Shown: positions 17,001-24,772 of the stretch, piece by piece
Layout of the letters: every line of letters starts with the position of its first letter
Numbering within the stretch: position 1 is the stretch's first letter
Assembly: GCA_964459995.1 (NCBI GenBank)
Contig: CAYWOR010000004.1
Coordinates: forward strand, 62,001 to 126,000
Length of the DNA: 64,000 bases
Reading direction: 5' to 3'
DNA from: CAZSHG01 sp964459995
GTDB taxonomy: Bacteria > UBP14 > UBA6098
The notes under the pieces: generated by a model
Databases searched by the model: none
What the model was told of the DNA's origin: nothing
What the model saw: the letters and a program-made list of their open reading frames with translations, nothing else
Program-made: the position numbers and the translations under genes

Positions 17001-17492
17001 ATGAAGCGTTCGATGTGGATCCTTATCGCAATCAGCTTAGTGCTGGCACTGTTTGTAACGGGATGTCCCAAAAAGACACCCCCGCCTCCTCCCCCTATCG
17101 AGATACCTCCCGAACCTCGGATCGTAGAGCCGGTAGTCGAACCGACACCCGCGCCTTCTCTCGAACTGAGAACAGTGTATTTCGATTTCGACAGGTTCAA
17201 CATTAAACCGGATCAGCAGGCAAGGCTCACCGACAATGCCGAACAGCTCCGCCAGTTTGCCGATGTTCGCGTTCTTCTCGAGGGTCATTGTGACGAGCGG
17301 GGAACGAACGAATACAACATGGCTCTGGGCGCTAAGAGAGCAAATGCGGTGAAGAATTTCCTCTCCGAATACGGAATCGCGGCGACAAGATTGACCACAA
17401 AATCTTTCGGCGAAGAACGTCCGGTCTGCACTCAAAAAACTGAGGATTGCTGGGGACGCAACCGTCGCGTGGACTTCATAGTAATCGAGTAG
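17001..17492 (+). CDS. pal: Peptidoglycan-associated lipoprotein Pal
   Basis: Pal is an outer-membrane lipoprotein that binds peptidoglycan and TolB. The 163-residue product has a signal peptide with lipobox FVTGC near residue 22, a Pro-rich linker (PPPPPP, IEIPPEPR, PTPAP) and an OmpA domain at about 55-163. The peptidoglycan-binding pattern is intact: VYFDFDRFNIKPD, EGHCDERGTNEYN, LGAKRANAV and a C-terminal NRRVDF. A strong AGGAGGT ribosome binding site precedes the ATG. Its TAG stop overlaps the cpoB GTG start by one base. Confidence 0.96.
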   Translation: MKRSMWILIAISLVLALFVTGCPKKTPPPPPPIEIPPEPRIVEPVVEPTPAPSLELRTVYFDFDRFNIKPDQQARLTDNAEQLRQFADVRVLLEGHCDERGTNEYNMALGAKRANAVKNFLSEYGIAATRLTTKSFGEERPVCTQKTEDCWGRNRRVDFIVIE

Positions 17493-18259
17493 TGAAGAAA
17501 CTCTTATTGACATTAGGAGGAGCGGCATTATTGCTGCTCCTCCCTATGTTTTTCACTTCGGGATGTGCAAGCAGAGGTGAAATAAAGCGTTTCCAGGCGC
17601 AAGTCGATTCGCTCACGGTGATTAACACCATGCAGTCGAGGAATATTATGCGCTTGGATTCTTTGCTGACCGAAGAAGCGCGTCTTTCGAGAGCTATTCG
17701 CGCCGAACAGAACGCAAACGCGATCGCTCTTCAGGAGCAGATGCGCATTTTGGAAAGCATCCTTCGCGATTCGGGATACAAAGTAAGTTCTCTCGGCGAC
17801 CGTATCGAGCTTCTCGAAGACGACATTTCGCGGTCTTCAGGGGCACACAGGGACACAAACGGAAGCCTTCCCGACAGCATGGAATCCCTTTTCGATGTTC
17901 GAAGCAACGAGATTTTTACGACAGCTAAGCTCGATTTAAACCGAGGCAAATATGATCTCGCGATTATGGGTTTCGAATCATATCTCGACCAGTTTCCCGA
18001 TGGTTCCTTAGCCGACGACTCTCGCTATTACATCGGCGAAGCTCTCTTAGCCAAAGGTGAATACACCGAGGCCGCGATTTCCTATCTTACTGTTACTCGC
18101 AAATGGCCCACAAGCGACCTTGTGCCACCAGCTTTATACAAAGCTGGTTATTGCTATAAGGTTATGGATCAAAAGGACATAGCCGACCAGTATTTCAAAA
18201 AGCTTATCGACGATTATCCATCGAGTCCGGAAGCCGAACTCGCCCGTCAACAGCTATAA
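17492..18259 (+). CDS. cpoB: Tol-Pal-associated coordinator CpoB (YbgF)
   Basis: I take the GTG at 17492, which overlaps the pal stop and starts a good lipoprotein signal (VKKLLLTLGGAALLLLLP, lipobox FTSGC); the product is 255 residues. A predicted coiled coil spans about 30-115 (many heptad-like Leu/Ile, e.g. LGDRIELLEDDISR). It is followed by TPR repeats at about 140-255 (LDLNRGKYDLAIMGFESYL, IGEALLAKGEYTEAAISYL, KAGYCYKVMDQKDIA). E. coli CpoB links cell-wall synthesis with Tol-driven constriction. It is usually periplasmic; the lipobox suggests membrane anchoring here. Confidence 0.9.
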   Translation: MKKLLLTLGGAALLLLLPMFFTSGCASRGEIKRFQAQVDSLTVINTMQSRNIMRLDSLLTEEARLSRAIRAEQNANAIALQEQMRILESILRDSGYKVSSLGDRIELLEDDISRSSGAHRDTNGSLPDSMESLFDVRSNEIFTTAKLDLNRGKYDLAIMGFESYLDQFPDGSLADDSRYYIGEALLAKGEYTEAAISYLTVTRKWPTSDLVPPALYKAGYCYKVMDQKDIADQYFKKLIDDYPSSPEAELARQQL

Positions 18260-18270
18260 CTCCCCTTTTC

Positions 18271-19851
18271 ATGCGTAAAGCTTCTCGTGATGCAGATTAC
18301 AGAAAGATTCTTGTAGTCCGGTTTTCCTCTATGGGCGATATTGTGCTCACAACGCCTGTCCTTATGGCGCTTCGAAAGCGTTTTCCCTCAGCACAAATCG
18401 ATTATCTGGCAAAAGCGCAGTTTCTGCCGCTTTTGGAAAATCATCCTTCAGGATGCGGATGTATTCCGCTTACAGATAGCCTTCGCGGAGACTCGAAGGC
18501 CTATCTGGCTTTCTGCGATAGCTTGAGGGACAAAGGCTATGACTTAATAGTTGATCTTCAGGCCAATGGGCGCTCCTATGTCCTAAGGAAGAGAGTCTTT
18601 CGGGATTATGTCAAAGTTAACAAACGAACCTTGCGCCGGATACTTCTCGTCAAATTCGGGTTGGGCAGAGATAATTATCCTGACATTCGGCGCAGGTTTC
18701 TTGAACCTTTGTCGTTATTAGGCATCGATATTTCAAAAGAGCTATCGAAGGCTATTTTGAGTGTCGATGACTGTGAAATCGCAAATGTGGAAAAGAGATT
18801 CTTTAGTGGAACTCACTGTTCTCCTGCCCCAATCGCTATACACCCCGGTGCAAAATGGGAACTCAAGGAATGGGGTATAGAAAAATTCCAAAAACTCGCG
18901 AAGGTCCTTATCGATAAGGGTCATCGAGTTCTTTGGTTCGGAGCGCCCTACGACTATGAATCGGAAAAAATCATTTTTGCCGAAAAGACATCGATTCGGG
19001 AATTGATGGCTTTAATCGCCACTAGCGCGGTTTTCGTAGGAAATGATTCCGGCCCTCTTCATATCGCGGAGGGCGTTGGAACGCCATCGGTGGGGATTTT
19101 CGGGCCGACTCATCCTTCGCTCGGATACTCTCCCAATCACGAGGGAAGTTATGTTCTCGGAGTTGACATAAAATGTCGTCCCTGTTCCCTTTTCGGCAAC
19201 GGCAAATGCAAATTCGACAAAAAAATCTGTATGGAACAAATCTCGGTGGATGAGGTGGCAGATTCAGTCGAGAAGCTATTTAATGAACATAGGAAAAATA
19301 GAGCCGCTTTTCTCGATAGAGATGGGACTATTATATTCGATGCGCACTTTTTAAAGGATGAAACAAAAATCGAACTTATCCCCGGTGCGGTCGAGGCAAT
19401 TAAAGCGCTTAACGCGTCGGGGTATGTTGTTATTGTGCTTACAAATCAATCGGGAGTTGCTCGCGGATATTTTGGAACTGATGCTGTCGAGAGAATCAAC
19501 GCGAGGGTTGTCGAGTTGTTTGCCGAGCAGGGTGCGAAAATTTCAGCTATGTATTATTGCCCGCATCTCGCGGATGGCTCGGTGGAGACCTTTGCGATCG
19601 ATTGCGATTGCAGAAAACCTAAAATTGGGATGGCCATAAAAGCGGCAAAGGAATTCGATCTCGATCTATGCTCATCATTTGTCGTAGGGGACAAAGCCAG
19701 TGATTTACAGCTCGCGAAGAATATCAACGCTAAGGCTTACCTTGTGCGAACAGGGAATGGCGAGGAGACTGAAAAAAACTCACGCCATCTCGCAGATGGT
19801 GTTTACGATAACATTCTAGATGCTGTGAAATCCATTGTCGGGGGAAGTTAA
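18271..19851 (+). CDS. Fusion of ADP-heptose:LPS heptosyltransferase (GT9) and GmhB-like HAD phosphatase
   Basis: The 526-residue protein joins two enzymes of LPS heptose metabolism. Residues about 12-340 are a GT9 heptosyltransferase: RKILVVRFSSMGDIVLTTP, AIHPGAKWELKEWG, GNDSGPLHIAEGVGTPSVG and the Cys-rich CRPCSLFGNGKC. Residues about 345-520 are a D-glycero-D-manno-heptose-1,7-bisphosphate phosphatase: AAFLDRDGTI with the nucleophilic Asp, VLTNQSGVARG, the zinc ligands CPH...CDCRKPK, and VVGDKASDL. One chain would thus act both before nucleotide activation and at final transfer to LPS. No Shine-Dalgarno precedes the ATG. The stop overlaps the amrS start by one base (TAATG). Confidence 0.9.
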   Translation: MRKASRDADYRKILVVRFSSMGDIVLTTPVLMALRKRFPSAQIDYLAKAQFLPLLENHPSGCGCIPLTDSLRGDSKAYLAFCDSLRDKGYDLIVDLQANGRSYVLRKRVFRDYVKVNKRTLRRILLVKFGLGRDNYPDIRRRFLEPLSLLGIDISKELSKAILSVDDCEIANVEKRFFSGTHCSPAPIAIHPGAKWELKEWGIEKFQKLAKVLIDKGHRVLWFGAPYDYESEKIIFAEKTSIRELMALIATSAVFVGNDSGPLHIAEGVGTPSVGIFGPTHPSLGYSPNHEGSYVLGVDIKCRPCSLFGNGKCKFDKKICMEQISVDEVADSVEKLFNEHRKNRAAFLDRDGTIIFDAHFLKDETKIELIPGAVEAIKALNASGYVVIVLTNQSGVARGYFGTDAVERINARVVELFAEQGAKISAMYYCPHLADGSVETFAIDCDCRKPKIGMAIKAAKEFDLDLCSSFVVGDKASDLQLAKNINAKAYLVRTGNGEETEKNSRHLADGVYDNILDAVKSIVGGS

Positions 19852-20861
19852 TGAGCAGAAAAACGGCAAAATACTGGCATTCAGAAGGGGACAATTCTGT
19901 CCGTTGCGAGCTTTGCCCGCATGGCTGTTTGATTCGAAACGGCAAACGCGGAATATGCCGTGTGAGAAGGAACGATGGCGGTGTTTTAATTTCTGATGCC
20001 TTCGCAGAAGTAATATCATTATCAGTCGATCCAATCGAGAAAAAACCGCTGTATCATTTTTACCCCGGAAGCGATATTCTCTCCACCGGTCCCCGTGGTT
20101 GCAACTTTTCATGCGGGTTTTGCCAAAACTGGGAGATATCTCAAAAAGATGGGGCAACAAATCATATCGAACCCTCTCAGTTAGTTAGTTTGGCAGAAGA
20201 ACACAGCTCAATTGGTATTGCATACACCTACACTGAGCCTGTTATTGCCTTCGAGTTCGTTATTGAAACCGGCAAAATAGCCAAGGAAGCTGGTTTGAAG
20301 AACGTTCTCGTTACAAATGGTTTTATCGAACAAAAACCACTCATAGATCTACTCGATGTTGTCGATGCGCTTAACGTCGATTTAAAATCGATGAATGACG
20401 AGTTCTACAGAAACCACTGCGGAGGCAGATTGGAACCTGTTTTACGAACAATCGAATTATGTAAAAAACAGGGCACTCATATCGAGATAACAAATCTGCT
20501 GATCCCATCTTTCAACGACTCGGAGGGCGATATTCGCGCGCTTGTCGATTTTATCGAGACTATCGATCCGCTTATTCCTGTGCATTTTTCGGGGTATTAT
20601 CCCTGTTTTCACTTCACCGCTCCCCCAACGGCAATTGAAAGTCTTCTCCGCGCCTTTGAAATCGCCTCGGCAAAACTGCCCTATGTCTATATTGGAAATC
20701 GTCGAACGGAGTTCGGAACGGACACATTTTGTCCACAGTGCGGTAATAGACTTGTTTCTCGGTGCGGATTCTCCGCAAAAACTGTTGGGATTGATAATTG
20801 CGGCAAATGCAATAACTGCGGTCGTTCTACCGACATAGTAGGATCGTGGACAAAAAACTGA
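19851..20861 (+). CDS. amrS: AmmeMemoRadiSam system radical SAM enzyme
   Basis: This 336-residue radical SAM protein matches AmrS, related to pyruvate-formate-lyase activases. The family motif is GCNFSCGFCQN (CxxxCxxC near residue 84). Also visible are an N-terminal CELCPHGC segment and VDPIEKKPLYHFYPGS, both typical of AmrS. The C-terminus has two zinc-ribbon-like CxxC pairs (CPQCGN and CGKCNNCG). Partner genes of the AmmeMemoRadiSam set (MEMO1 and AMMECR1 types) are not in this window. The target of the radical reaction is unknown. Confidence 0.92.
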   Translation: MSRKTAKYWHSEGDNSVRCELCPHGCLIRNGKRGICRVRRNDGGVLISDAFAEVISLSVDPIEKKPLYHFYPGSDILSTGPRGCNFSCGFCQNWEISQKDGATNHIEPSQLVSLAEEHSSIGIAYTYTEPVIAFEFVIETGKIAKEAGLKNVLVTNGFIEQKPLIDLLDVVDALNVDLKSMNDEFYRNHCGGRLEPVLRTIELCKKQGTHIEITNLLIPSFNDSEGDIRALVDFIETIDPLIPVHFSGYYPCFHFTAPPTAIESLLRAFEIASAKLPYVYIGNRRTEFGTDTFCPQCGNRLVSRCGFSAKTVGIDNCGKCNNCGRSTDIVGSWTKN

Positions 20862-21208
20862 AACCCCGCCCTCTCGACGCGATTCCACTTCTGGTTATCG
20901 TCGCGCTTTCTATCTGGCCTATCCTGCCAAATTCTTCTGAGATTGCGGGTTTCACGGTGATTACTCCCTGTGAACGAATGAGTTTTAACGGTGATGTAGA
21001 TACATTGCTGATTATCGAAAGTGCGATTGGGGAAGTCGAGATTCATATAAAACATGGTTCTGCACGAATTGTGCGTTCGGAATGTCCGCATCAGATATGC
21101 GTGCGAACCGGCGAAGTAAGACGTCCGGGAAGTTCTATCATCTGCGCGCCGGGGCGTGTAGCGGTGATTGTTGAGGGGAGCGGCGAGTTTGATGCGGTTA
21201 CTCGGTAA
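20846..21208 (+). CDS. NusG domain II protein with N-terminal membrane anchor
   Basis: The GTG at 20846 overlaps the end of amrS by 16 bases and gives a 120-residue protein. A hydrophobic anchor at about 11-29 (AIPLLVIVALSIWPILP) precedes an exported NusG-II domain with the family's Cys pattern: SECPHQICVRTGEVRRPGSSIICAPGRV. NusG-II proteins commonly precede a Gx-transporter gene, as here. In some Firmicutes that pair belongs to flavin-based extracellular electron-transfer loci (EetA/EetB, from memory). No FMN transferase (ApbE) or FMN-binding protein is visible nearby, so this role is only suggested. Confidence 0.85.
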   Translation: MDKKLKPRPLDAIPLLVIVALSIWPILPNSSEIAGFTVITPCERMSFNGDVDTLLIIESAIGEVEIHIKHGSARIVRSECPHQICVRTGEVRRPGSSIICAPGRVAVIVEGSGEFDAVTR

Positions 21209-21710
21209 ATCCCATCGCACAGCTGTTTTAGCGATGTTGACAGCTATCGGAAGCGCGGTATGGCTAATCGAGGAGCTAATCCCACGTCCGTTGCCATGGG
21301 TAAAACCTGGACTTGCCAATGTCGCGACAGTAATCGCGATATACCTTTTCAGTCCTATCGACGGCTTGATAGTAGCTTTTTTCCGCGTTCTCCTCGGTGC
21401 AATGCTGTTGGGAAGAATTGGCACGCCCGGATTTTTTATTTCGATTTCTGCGGCATTGACTTCTGCCATTATTATGGTTGCAATTAAATCGAGCAAACTA
21501 CCCTTCTCAATTTATGGTATAAGTCTTTGGGGAGCTTTATTTCATGGAATAACACAACTTATCGTCGCCGGTTATTTAGTTTACAGCGCACGTGCAGTTG
21601 TCCATTTTGCACCCTTGGTGCTTCTCCCCTCTCTGGCAACCGGAATTCTCGTTGGATATTTGTCAAGTATTGTCCTACGAAGGATTTTGCGGCGAGATAA
21701 TAACCTTTGA
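21192..21710 (+). CDS. Gx transporter family membrane protein
   Basis: I choose the ATG at 21192, within the end of the NusG-II gene, giving 172 residues. The protein is strongly hydrophobic with five or six membrane segments and matches the Gx-transporter/heptaprenyl-diphosphate-synthase-component-I family: ELIPRPLPWVKPGLANVAT and FFRVLLGAMLLGRIGTPGFF are characteristic. The annotation as a prenyl synthase component is misleading, because no prenyltransferase motif is present. Its fold is reminiscent of ECF substrate-binding components. Overlap with the NusG-II gene suggests the two work together. Confidence 0.88.
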   Translation: MRLLGKSHRTAVLAMLTAIGSAVWLIEELIPRPLPWVKPGLANVATVIAIYLFSPIDGLIVAFFRVLLGAMLLGRIGTPGFFISISAALTSAIIMVAIKSSKLPFSIYGISLWGALFHGITQLIVAGYLVYSARAVVHFAPLVLLPSLATGILVGYLSSIVLRRILRRDNNL

Positions 21711-21744
21711 CAATTCTGCAATTAGATGTAAATTTGCCTTCGTT

Positions 21745-22803
21745 ATGAGAATTCTCATCGTGCAAACAGCCTTTATTGGCGATTGTGTTCTCACGACCCC
21801 TCTAATTTCGGCGGTTCGTGGGTTATTTCCGCGCCCGAACAACGAGATCGCAATGCTAATCTCTCCTTTGGGAAAAGGCATTTTTGAGAATAATCCTCAC
21901 ATTGACGAGCTTTTCATCTACGACAAACGCTCTTCAGAAAAGGGTTTTGGAGCATTCCGAAGCTTAGCAAGCCATTTACGTAAATTCCATTTCGATTTGG
22001 CTATATTACCCCACAGATCCTTTCGCACAGGCCTTTTGTGTAAAATGGCTGGGATTAAACAAAGGCTCGGTTTCTCGAAATCTGCCGGAGCACTTTTCTA
22101 TTCCGATAAGGTTTTACGCAACAATATGTTACACGAAGCAAAACGATTGCTTCAGCTCGCAAAATATTTCGGAGAGATCCCTGATTCGATACCTTTGGAG
22201 CTTTTCCCAAGCGACACGGACAGCCTTGCCGCCGAACAATTCCTTGTCTCGCACAGTATTAATCCTGAAAAAACGCTAATCATAGCACCGGGAAGTGTTT
22301 GGGCAACCAAGCGATATCCTCCCGATAGCTATGCGCGGGTGATCCAAATCCTCCTCGGTGACGGGCATTTCGAGAAAGCGGTAATTATTGGCGGCGATGA
22401 AGACAGGGCAATTGCTGATCAAATCCTCGAATACAACTGTAGCAGAGCTATTTCTGCCATTGGGATGGGTAATATCATGGCCTCTGCGGCGTTAATCGGC
22501 AAATGCAAAGCACTGATTGGCAACGACAGCGCGCCCGTTCATATCGCCGCGGCGATGAAAACCCCTGTTGTGGCCATTTTTGGGCCAACTGTTAAAGATT
22601 TCGGTTTCACACCATATTTCGATATTTCGGTGGTTGTCGAACCGGATTGTGATTTAAAATGCAGGCCTTGTAGCGGACACGGCAAAGCGAAATGTGCCTC
22701 GCATGAATGCATGCGCTCTATTCCGCCTCAAAAAGTTGCGGACGCAGTTATCAAACTTCTCCACAAAAAGAAAAGCGCGACCATCGCCGCGCTTCACGAA
22801 TAA
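21745..22803 (+). CDS. waaF: ADP-heptose:LPS heptosyltransferase II (GT9)
   Basis: The start is the ATG at 21745 (MRILIVQTAFIGDCVLTTP), 34 bases after the previous gene; the 352-residue product is normal for WaaF. The N-terminal GT-B domain carries TAFIGD, and the C-terminal ADP-heptose site is IIAPGSVWATKRYP and GNDSAPVHIAAAMKTPVVAIFGPT, followed by CRPCSGHGKAKC. It adds an L-glycero-D-manno-heptose to the LPS inner core in the cytoplasm. With the GT9-GmhB fusion at 18271 it implies a two-heptose or longer core. The last codons double as a terminator for the opposing gene. Confidence 0.9.
   Translation: MRILIVQTAFIGDCVLTTPLISAVRGLFPRPNNEIAMLISPLGKGIFENNPHIDELFIYDKRSSEKGFGAFRSLASHLRKFHFDLAILPHRSFRTGLLCKMAGIKQRLGFSKSAGALFYSDKVLRNNMLHEAKRLLQLAKYFGEIPDSIPLELFPSDTDSLAAEQFLVSHSINPEKTLIIAPGSVWATKRYPPDSYARVIQILLGDGHFEKAVIIGGDEDRAIADQILEYNCSRAISAIGMGNIMASAALIGKCKALIGNDSAPVHIAAAMKTPVVAIFGPTVKDFGFTPYFDISVVVEPDCDLKCRPCSGHGKAKCASHECMRSIPPQKVADAVIKLLHKKKSATIAALHE
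22760..22794 (-). terminator. Intrinsic terminator for the minus-strand gene, inside the waaF 3' end
   Basis: Read on the minus strand, AAGCGCG / CGCGCTT (7 bp, eight-base loop) is followed by TTCTTTTT. It lies 23 bases past the stop of the minus-strand gene and within the last coding bases of waaF. Confidence 0.7.
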
Positions 22804-22816
22804 ATTCCAACCCAAC

Positions 22817-23497
22817 CTATTTTAACCTTTCGAGCGCTTTCTTATAGCCAAGTTGTCTAAGCCCGAACGGATCATTCTCCGGACGCAACCTTCTGAGCGC
22901 TCGAACTATCCGTCCCTCGGCATATTTCAGCTCGACATCGGCTATAGGATGCTCGAGACTCGAGAGGGCAAAAACGGTGTATCCAAAAGGGAAATTTCTC
23001 CAACCGAGTTTGCCGTCACGGTTCATACTGACTGTCGAAAGACCTCTGTGCACGAAAGCTTTGCCCTCATCGATTTCAGAAGCTACTATTGCTCGCCAGA
23101 GGGATAAACTGCAAGTTGCGCAACAATAACGACCTTTGTCCGCCATTGAGGGGAATCTTCGCGACCTGCCAAGTATGCCGATAATACCTTCGCGCACACC
23201 GGGGGTTTCAGGTCCACGCCATTTCGAAAGCGCCCAAAAGGCCTCTTCGCCGAGTAAATGTGCGGTTCCGGCTCTTGTGTGAAGCTTCTCGCCGGAAGGA
23301 AGAGTCGAGGTTTGGTAGTCCGCTTCCATAGGTGCGGCAAAACCGAGACCATAGCGCCCTGGATCTTTCTGACGTTTGATTATCCAGTCGAGGGCTTCGT
23401 CTGTCTCAGAGGGATCGATTTGCTCGCCGCTGAGCCTCACTCTTTCGAGGTTCCAAAGTGTTTCGGCGAGGCTTTCGGGATTGAATATTCTTGGCAT
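22817..23497 (-). CDS. Unrecognised protein, possibly with alpha/alpha-toroid repeats
   Basis: I choose the ATG at 23497 (MPRIFNPESLAETLWNLERV, 226 residues) because sequence upstream of it is low-complexity and overlaps the promoter. No firm family match comes to mind. ALDWIIKRQKDPGRYGLGF and the later W-x-N-F-P-F-G-Y-T-V-F-A-L-S-S-L stretch resemble repeats of prenyltransferase/squalene-cyclase alpha-alpha toroids. There is no DxDD cyclase acid motif. The central segment CCATCSLSLWR holds three Cys and could bind metal. It is cytoplasmic by prediction and monocistronic: own promoter, own terminator. The function is unknown. Confidence 0.6.
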   Translation of the reverse strand: MPRIFNPESLAETLWNLERVRLSGEQIDPSETDEALDWIIKRQKDPGRYGLGFAAPMEADYQTSTLPSGEKLHTRAGTAHLLGEEAFWALSKWRGPETPGVREGIIGILGRSRRFPSMADKGRYCCATCSLSLWRAIVASEIDEGKAFVHRGLSTVSMNRDGKLGWRNFPFGYTVFALSSLEHPIADVELKYAEGRIVRALRRLRPENDPFGLRQLGYKKALERLK

Positions 23498-23537
23498 AAT
23501 CGTTCCATTAAAAGGGGGGCATCTACAGATTATTAGA

Positions 23538-23566
23538 AATATAATGTTGAGTATGCACATATGCAA
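23538..23566 (-). promoter_or_regulatory. Promoter for the toroid-like protein
   Basis: On the minus strand, -35 TTGCAT (23566-23561), 17-base spacer, -10 TATATT (23543-23538). The leader is about 34 bases. Confidence 0.55.
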
Positions 23567-23571
23567 GAAAA

Positions 23572-23599
23572 ACTTGTCAATCTTTAATAATACTATAAT
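23572..23599 (+). promoter_or_regulatory. Possible promoter for the LVIVD lipoprotein
   Basis: A good -10 (TATAAT, 23594-23599) lies 16 bases after a poor -35 (ACTTGT, 23572-23577). The divergent 175-base gap also holds the minus-strand promoter next to it. Confidence 0.3.
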
Positions 23600-23672
23600 T
23601 TCCACATCGGATGATTTTTCGCTTGCTAAATCAAAGTGTAACCCTTAGCCTTTAGTAATTGAAAGGAGTATT

Positions 23673-24770
23673 ATGAAAATATCTTATCGAAGTTTCTCTT
23701 TTATTCTGTTTGTGTCGATTCTATGTGCGGTGGGGATTTTTGTTTTCGGATGTTCGGATACGAACGGCCCGAACAACGGCGATAACGACACTCTCGATCC
23801 TGTGATTCCGGACACTTCCGAGATGATACGCCCGGATTCGAGTTCGCCGGGGACGATTCAGTTCATTGGATCTTTCAATGTGATAACGAACGGCGTCCCA
23901 CAGGGCATCGCTATGAAGAACGACATAGTCTATGTCGGAGACGGCCAACGAATTCGTGCTATCAGCGTGAGTAGTCCCTCGTCCCCCTCTCAACTCGCTC
24001 AATTCCCGTCTTCAAGCTCAAACTACGTTACCGGCATGGCAATTCGGGGAAATTATCTTTATGTCGTGTTCGAAAATAGATTGAGGATTTTCGATATTAC
24101 ATCTCCCATCTCCCCGGCAGAGGCTGGAACGCTTTCACTGGGTGGAAGTTGCCGCGATATTGCTGTTTTCGGGGATTATGCCTTCGTTGGGAAATACACC
24201 GATGGCCTCGTAGTGGTCGATATCTCAGATCCAAGCTCGCCGAGCGTGACAGCAACATGGTTCTCATATCCGACCTACGCACTAACAATGGGCGCCGGCG
24301 GGATTTTATACGCGGGCTCACAGACGAGTTTCCGCGTTTTCCAGCTTAATGTCGTTCAACCCGAGTCGCTGAGTCTTATTTATTCGCGATATCCACGCGG
24401 CGAAACCGCTTTCGATATGGATTATGCATATGGACATCTTTACATCGCCAGCGGCAAGGTCAATTTAGGCTCGAATAACGGGATTTTCAATATTCAGAGC
24501 CGCTCTTTTATCGGGGATGTCTTCACGGACACAACCGATTATGTCTGTAAAGGTGTCTCTGTAGATGGCAACCGCGCCTATGTCATTGACGGAAGCCTGA
24601 CCGGAGAATCAAATCTTTATTTGTATTATACTTATAATCCTGCGGCGGCTTATCTTGCGGATGTCGTATCACTCAGCGATCAGGCCTCGGCTATTCTCGC
24701 GAAAGATGGATACGTCTATGTGCTCTGCAAAACGAGTCTGCTTGTTTACAGAAACAGTCTTATAAGTTGA
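23673..24770 (+). CDS. LVIVD-repeat beta-propeller lipoprotein
   Basis: The 365-residue product has a signal peptide with lipobox FVFGC near residue 27, an Asp/Asn/Pro-rich linker (DTNGPNNGDNDT), then a propeller of LVIVD repeats. Units such as GMAIRGNYLYVVFENRLRIF, DIAVFGDYAFVGKYTDGLVV (followed by VDISDPSSP) and GVSVDGNRAYVIDGS recur every 40-45 residues, the spacing of this family. LVIVD proteins are cell-surface and their ligands are mostly unknown. An AAAGGAG ribosome binding site precedes the ATG. It ends two bases before a convergent gene, with no clear terminator. Confidence 0.85.
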   Translation: MKISYRSFSFILFVSILCAVGIFVFGCSDTNGPNNGDNDTLDPVIPDTSEMIRPDSSSPGTIQFIGSFNVITNGVPQGIAMKNDIVYVGDGQRIRAISVSSPSSPSQLAQFPSSSSNYVTGMAIRGNYLYVVFENRLRIFDITSPISPAEAGTLSLGGSCRDIAVFGDYAFVGKYTDGLVVVDISDPSSPSVTATWFSYPTYALTMGAGGILYAGSQTSFRVFQLNVVQPESLSLIYSRYPRGETAFDMDYAYGHLYIASGKVNLGSNNGIFNIQSRSFIGDVFTDTTDYVCKGVSVDGNRAYVIDGSLTGESNLYLYYTYNPAAAYLADVVSLSDQASAILAKDGYVYVLCKTSLLVYRNSLIS

Positions 24771-24772
24771 AA

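Noticed and set aside
20687..21496. 269-codon open frame on the minus strand
   Set aside because: Antisense to amrS, the NusG-II gene and the Gx transporter gene, all of which have convincing motifs and coupled starts.
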